Source of the DNA: Kiritimatiellia bacterium
Lineage (GTDB): Bacteria > Verrucomicrobiota > Kiritimatiellia > UBA8416 > JABMPJ01
Direction: 5' to 3'
Length of the DNA stretch: 48,740 nt
Assembly (NCBI GenBank): GCA_016783675.1
Contig: JADHWE010000010.1
Coordinates: 1 to 48,740, forward strand
Positions 44,772 through 48,740 of this stretch are shown here, piece after piece. The notes beneath the pieces are model-generated. The model did no database searches. It saw only the letters and a list, made by a program, of their open reading frames with translations, and had not been told where the DNA came from. Every line of letters begins with the position of its first letter. The first letter of the stretch is position 1. The position numbers and the translations under genes were made by a program.

Positions 44772-45918
44772 TGAGTGCTCCTTTCATAGCAATCACCCGG
44801 CCGACTTGTTCGGCGCAGTTGGTAAGCATGGTCGGGCCCACCACGGGTATTTCGTCTTCGTTGATCGACCGTTCCAGGGTCGAGAAATAGGCGTCGATTC
44901 CAATCTTATGCACCTTGCTGACACCAGGTCCCAGGCAGCCGGCGAGTGCGATCACGGGAAGCCCGAGCGACTTCGCCACGCCCGCCACACCGGCGGGTGT
45001 CTTGCCGAAGGCGGTTTGACCGTCCATGCGGCCCTCGCCCGTGATCACAAGGTCGCATCCCTTGAGGCGCTTGGCAAGCTGCACGGCATCGATGACGATG
45101 GCGATCCCGGGACGCAGCTCGCCATGCAGAAAGGCGAGCAATCCGGCGCCCAGTCCGCCGGCCGCGCCGGACCCTGGCACTTTCAGCACGCTCTTACCGA
45201 GATCGCGCTTGATCACGTCAGCCAGGTTTTCCAGTCCCGCATCAAGTTGCTCCACCATCTCCGGTGTGGCGCCTTTCTGGGGACCATAGACCTGTGCCGC
45301 CCCGTGCAGGCCGGTCAATGGATTGTCCACGTCACAGGCCACCTCCACGCGCACATCCTCCAGGCGTGGGTCGAGACCCGTCATATCGATGGATGCCACG
45401 CGCAGAAGCCCGCGACCGTTATCGGCCACCTCGCGGCCACGCTTGTCGAGGAAGCGTACGCCCAGCGCACGGGCCATGCCCATGCCGCCGTCGGTCGTGG
45501 CGCTGCCGCCGATTCCGACCAGAAGGTGCGAAACGCCCAGTTTCAAGGCGTGAGAGATCAGTTCGCCGGTCCCGCGCGTTGTCGTGCGCATGGGATTGCG
45601 CTGCGAGGGACGCAGCAGGGCCAACCCACTGGCCTCGGCCATCTCGATTACGGCCGTGTGTCCGTCGCCGGAGAGCCCGAACGAAGCCCTGACCGGCTTG
45701 CCGAGCGGACCGGACACCGTGCGCCGCACCATGCGCCCACCCGTCGCGTCCACAATTGTTTTGGCCGTGCCGTCGCCGCCGTCAGCCATCGGAACCTTCA
45801 CCACCGTGATATCGCCCAGCGCCTTGCGCAACCCCTTTTCAATGCGGGTCGCCACCTGAAGCGCCGTCATGTTGCCCTTAAACGAATCGGGGGCAATCCC
45901 GATCTTCAGCTTGCCCAT
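44764..45918 (-). CDS. Glycerate kinase (GlxK/GarK family)
   Basis: A 384-residue glycerate kinase of the GlxK/GarK type, phosphorylating D-glycerate, usually to 2-phosphoglycerate. Family landmarks are IAPDSFKGNMTA at the start, MADGGDGTA (Walker-like), GIGGSATTDGG near residue 135, GSGAAGGLGAG near 245 and VITGEGRMDGQTAFGKTP near 285. It is the first gene of a tightly overlapping three-gene unit with two glycosyltransferases. It could provide phosphoglycerate as acceptor or recover glycerate released when a glycosylglycerate is broken down. GAGGTGG lies upstream of ATG 45918. Confidence 0.93.
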   Translation of the reverse strand: MGKLKIGIAPDSFKGNMTALQVATRIEKGLRKALGDITVVKVPMADGGDGTAKTIVDATGGRMVRRTVSGPLGKPVRASFGLSGDGHTAVIEMAEASGLALLRPSQRNPMRTTTRGTGELISHALKLGVSHLLVGIGGSATTDGGMGMARALGVRFLDKRGREVADNGRGLLRVASIDMTGLDPRLEDVRVEVACDVDNPLTGLHGAAQVYGPQKGATPEMVEQLDAGLENLADVIKRDLGKSVLKVPGSGAAGGLGAGLLAFLHGELRPGIAIVIDAVQLAKRLKGCDLVITGEGRMDGQTAFGKTPAGVAGVAKSLGLPVIALAGCLGPGVSKVHKIGIDAYFSTLERSINEDEIPVVGPTMLTNCAEQVGRVIAMKGALNV

Positions 45919-46048
45919 AGTCTACGTCCACCTCTCGCGTGATCCACGAGCGCCAAGAATGGCATGCCCATGTTAAGCCCGTGTTGGGCTCGGATCACTT
46001 TGACTATAGGCGCAAAGAGGCGGACCGACAAGCGTTCAGAAGGCCACC

Positions 46049-47557
46049 CTACCTGTAATCAGGCAGCAGATCCTTCTCCGCTTCGAACATCTCGATCGTC
46101 ATGGCGCGGATCTCGGCGGGGGTCAGGACGGCGGCACAGAGCGGGTCCAGCATGAGGGCGTGGATGGCCGCTTCCTTGCTTTGCTCGATGACGGCCTTGG
46201 CGGCGAGATCGAACATGTCCTGGTTGCTGCGGCAGATGGCCGCCATCTGTGGGGGCATATTGCCGAAGACTGTCGGGTGAATGCCGCTACCGTTGACCAG
46301 GCAGGCGACTTCGACGCAACCGTCGTGCAGCAGGTTGCCGACCAGGGGACCGACACCGTCTTTCGTGTTCATCACGTTGCCGTGGAAGACGAACGGGCTG
46401 TTCTTCTCGATCGATTCGATGATCCAGGAGCCATACTCCCATGAGCGGTCCATCGGCAATGTCTGCTCGCCGCTGACCAGGCGCGTGCGCTCCTTGTCGG
46501 CACTCTCGCGCCAGTTCGGCCAGTTCGTTGCGTAAAAGCGCGAGCCACCGCAGTAGCGCAGCCGCAACAGGTCGCGCCCGACCTGACTCTTACGATAGTA
46601 GGGCAAGTATTCGGAGAGATGGCCCGATGACTCCGTGATGAAGGCGCCGAACTGCACACACATATCTTTGCGGACCAGGTCGCTGACCGTGTACTTTGCC
46701 TCCACGCCGTGGCCGCTATCGTCATGGGACGCCAGTCCGGCCGCCGTCTCCTCGAGACCCTTTGCGACCTCCTTGCGGAACTTCTCGTAGAGCACCTTCT
46801 CGTACAGATCCTCGCCGTTGTGCTTCAACGAGGTAAACCACGCCAGATGGTTGATTCCCGCGCACTCCCACTCCATCTCCTCGTAGGGCACATCCGCTTC
46901 GCGGGCCATGTGATGGCTGGTGCCCTGAACGGAGTGACACAGGCCGACCAGCTTGACCTCGGGCACGGCGCGGCCCGCGGCAAGGCACATGATGTTCATC
47001 GGATTGGTGTAGTTCAAGACCTGCGCATCCGGACAGAGCTCGCGGACATCACGGAGGATATCGAGAAAGACCGGCACCGTACGCAGCGCCTTGAAAAGAC
47101 CACCCGGGCCGATCGTATCGCCAATGCACTGGTCGATCCCGTACTTGAGCGGGATGTCGTTGTCGTGGGCCACACAGTCCAGGCCGGAGACCTCGATCGA
47201 GTTGATCACGTAGTGCGCCCCCGGCAGCATCTCGCGCCGGTCGGTCGATGAGGTGACCGTCCATCCCTCCTGGCGCCCCGCCTGCACCAGCACCTTCTCC
47301 AACACCTTGTGCATCATCCCCAGACGCTCGGCGTCGATGTCGACCAACCGGATGTCGCCACGGTCAGCCGTATTGATCATCAGGATGTCGCGGCAGATAC
47401 GCGGACAGAACCCTGACCCGGCCCCCAGGAACACGACATTGATCGGACGGCGCATCTCACCAGGCAGCCCTACCTGGGAATCCGCCGCCTTACTGTGCGC
47501 CGCATGCCCCTTCAGCTGCTCATCAATCCCCGCTGCAATCGATTTTTCTTCCGCCAT
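46049..47557 (-). CDS. GH4-family NAD/Mn-dependent glycosidase (alpha-galactosidase-like)
   Basis: A 502-residue cytosolic GH4 enzyme. It has the NAD-binding loop FLGAGSGFCPRICRDIL, LVDID at the end of the second beta strand, NYTNPMNIM, the metal-site GLCHSVQGT (Cys and His ligands) and AGINHLAWF. GH4 enzymes cleave alpha- or beta-glycosides by a redox mechanism using NAD and Mn. The CHS motif and NHLAWF fit the MelA-type alpha-galactosidase or alpha-galacturonidase branch rather than 6-phospho-glucosidases. ATG 47557 has GGAGG 7 bases upstream; the longer frame runs through the palindromic repeat and is not used. It is divergent from an AraC regulator. Confidence 0.9.
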   Translation of the reverse strand: MAEEKSIAAGIDEQLKGHAAHSKAADSQVGLPGEMRRPINVVFLGAGSGFCPRICRDILMINTADRGDIRLVDIDAERLGMMHKVLEKVLVQAGRQEGWTVTSSTDRREMLPGAHYVINSIEVSGLDCVAHDNDIPLKYGIDQCIGDTIGPGGLFKALRTVPVFLDILRDVRELCPDAQVLNYTNPMNIMCLAAGRAVPEVKLVGLCHSVQGTSHHMAREADVPYEEMEWECAGINHLAWFTSLKHNGEDLYEKVLYEKFRKEVAKGLEETAAGLASHDDSGHGVEAKYTVSDLVRKDMCVQFGAFITESSGHLSEYLPYYRKSQVGRDLLRLRYCGGSRFYATNWPNWRESADKERTRLVSGEQTLPMDRSWEYGSWIIESIEKNSPFVFHGNVMNTKDGVGPLVGNLLHDGCVEVACLVNGSGIHPTVFGNMPPQMAAICRSNQDMFDLAAKAVIEQSKEAAIHALMLDPLCAAVLTPAEIRAMTIEMFEAEKDLLPDYR

Positions 47558-47581
47558 GACTGATCCTCCATTGTCGTATTC

Positions 47582-47649
47582 AGGTGTAGGGCCGCACCGC
47601 GTGCGGCTCACAACGTCTGGCCGCACACGGTGCGGCCCTACACGCCACC
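47582..47649. repeat. Palindromic REP-like repeat
   Basis: The left arm GTAGGGCCGCACCGCGTGCGGC starts near 47585 and the right arm GCCGCACACGGTGCGGCCCTAC ends near 47642. Apart from one C/T difference the arms are perfect inverted copies of 22 bp, and flanking AGGTG/CACCT also pairs. It lies between GH4 and the AraC gene. Confidence 0.85.
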
Positions 47650-47714
47650 TGAACCCCGTTTTGTGACATGAATCCATCGTACTAATTGGTATTCTATTGA
47701 TTCAAACACGATTG

Positions 47715-47745
47715 TGTGATATACAGTGTGCAATATGTGATATCC
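47715..47745 (+). promoter_or_regulatory. Candidate AraC operator: direct repeat at 21-bp spacing
   Basis: TGTGATATAC (47715-47724) and TGTGATATCC (47736-47745) form a direct repeat 21 bp apart, two helical turns, the usual arrangement for AraC-family half-sites. It is 30 bp upstream of the regulator start and inside the region divergent to GH4. Confidence 0.55.
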
Positions 47746-47774
47746 AAACCACTAGAGACGTTCTGGAGCGCACT

Positions 47775-48674
47775 GTGCAGCCGAGAGAGAGAAGCTACGT
47801 TGAATTGCCGCAGGAGCGTGCACCGTTCGACTTCCTGTGGCGCGTGACATCCCATGGACAGGATGTCCAGCCACCGGAACGCTCCTACTGGAACGAGAAC
47901 ACGGAACGGACACCGGCCGATATCGTGGTCTTTCAGCTCACGATGGGCGGCGAACTCACCTACCGGGACAAGGCAGGGATGCACCCGGTTCCGAAAGGTC
48001 ATGCGCTCCTGTTTTCGTACGGGGAGGACACCGGATACGGCCTGGCTCGTGATGCCACACAGACCTACCGCAGCCGGTACATCTGCCTGTGTGGCGCGGG
48101 CCTGCTCGAACACTGGAGTGCGATCCGGCGGCAATACGGCTCGGTGCTGGATCTTCGCCACAATCGTCTCATCCCGGAGACGCTGGTGCGCCTGATCGAC
48201 ATGGCCCGCCCACACCGCGCGGCCAGTCCCTCGGCACAGGCTTCACTCGTATACAGCTTCGTGATGCAGATCTTTGACCATGCCCGCGCCAGTCAATCGC
48301 GCGAGTTGAGTCCGGTGGAACGCGCCGTGGGGGCACTGCGTGATGCCCCCCTCACCACCTGGTCGCTCAAGGAGGTGGCCGCCACGTACGGCGTATCGCG
48401 CGAACATCTCTCGCGCGTGTTCCACGACGTGACCGGCCACACCCCGGCTGCCTATGTCCGCCGCGCTCGCCTGCAGCGCGCCCGCTGGTTGATCGAGAAC
48501 ACCGATCTCCCCGTCATCGAGATCGCCCGCCAGGCCGGCTACCCCTCCACTCACACCCTCGCGCGACAGGTGAAAGCGGAAACGGGGCATTCGCCCCAGA
48601 CCCTTCGTACTACAATCCTTCAAAACCGTGTTTTCCTAACGCGTTCTCATTCGAACACTCTCATAACCGCTTGA
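47775..48674 (+). CDS. AraC-family transcriptional regulator
   Basis: A 299-residue regulator with an N-terminal cupin-type sensing domain (ELTYRDKAGMHPVPKGHALLFSYGE) and two C-terminal helix-turn-helix motifs (WSLKEVAATYGVSREHLSRVFHDVTG and PVIEIARQAGYPSTHTLARQVKAETG). GTG 47775, with GGAG 6 bases upstream, is preferred to an in-frame TTG at 47697, because the latter lies within the promoter region and adds a Cys/Ile-rich stretch not typical of the family. It is divergent from the GH4 glycosidase and likely controls it in response to a sugar. Confidence 0.88.
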   Translation: MQPRERSYVELPQERAPFDFLWRVTSHGQDVQPPERSYWNENTERTPADIVVFQLTMGGELTYRDKAGMHPVPKGHALLFSYGEDTGYGLARDATQTYRSRYICLCGAGLLEHWSAIRRQYGSVLDLRHNRLIPETLVRLIDMARPHRAASPSAQASLVYSFVMQIFDHARASQSRELSPVERAVGALRDAPLTTWSLKEVAATYGVSREHLSRVFHDVTGHTPAAYVRRARLQRARWLIENTDLPVIEIARQAGYPSTHTLARQVKAETGHSPQTLRTTILQNRVFLTRSHSNTLITA

Positions 48675-48740
48675 TTATCAACATGTCTCATGGACAAATG
48701 AATAGGACCAACTTTTCTTCAATATCCAATATCCAACAAG

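Noticed and set aside
46049-47677. Longer GH4 start at 47677
   Set aside because: The extension translates the palindromic repeat, whereas ATG 47557 has GGAGG at ideal spacing.

Overview
The window looks like chromosome from a free-living bacterium of the PVC group, most plausibly Kiritimatiellota or Verrucomicrobiota. This is inferred from gene content: a PEP-CTERM-type CAAX protease, XylR-like AraC regulators, very large secreted multidomain proteins (LamG, FG-GAP, PA14, BNR), a GH95 enzyme, uroporphyrinogen-decarboxylase-like and DUF362 proteins, and palindromic intergenic repeats. No rRNA, tRNA, phage or IS gene was recognised.

Layout. 1-381: a 45-bp tandem repeat array facing a related 44-bp array in the opposite orientation. 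382-1086: CAAX-type membrane protease. 11156-1146 (minus): an operon of a large secreted DUF6288-like protein followed by a complete YejABEF-type peptide/oligopeptide ABC importer, closed by an intrinsic terminator. 11373-14561 (plus, divergent): a cytosolic glycosidase-like protein and a UROD/MtaA-like protein. 14792-24933 (plus): a GH95 glycosidase followed by lactonase, two SDRs, a VOC protein, an aldehyde dehydrogenase, malic enzyme and a fused E1 alpha-beta dehydrogenase. This reads as release and oxidation of a deoxysugar such as L-fucose, feeding pyruvate and acetyl-CoA. 27363-24962 (minus): XylR-like regulator and secreted metallophosphoesterase. 36360-27512 (minus): three large secreted proteins. 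36520-39501 (plus): DUF6067-like glycosidase. 40671-39556 (minus): two small membrane proteins behind a sigma-54 promoter and a structured RNA ending in a terminator. 45918-41057 (minus): glycerate kinase, MGS-like glycosyltransferase, GT4 glycosyltransferase (a probable glycosylglycerate pathway) and a DUF362 ferredoxin-like protein. 47557-46049 (minus) and 47775-48674 (plus): a GH4 glycosidase with a divergent AraC regulator.

The most notable regulatory signal is a TTGCGCAA palindrome followed 26 bp later by a TTTTTnCGnA-like half-site and 43-44 bp later by a TTGAC-like -35 box. It occurs in front of four transcription units (11235, 14692, 32692 on minus, 36441). It ties the transporter/glycosidase locus, the GH95 operon and the secreted-protein loci into one apparent regulon, for which the XylR-like protein at 26200-27363 is the natural candidate regulator. 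The second is the apparently undescribed sigma-54-driven structured RNA at 40689-40828.
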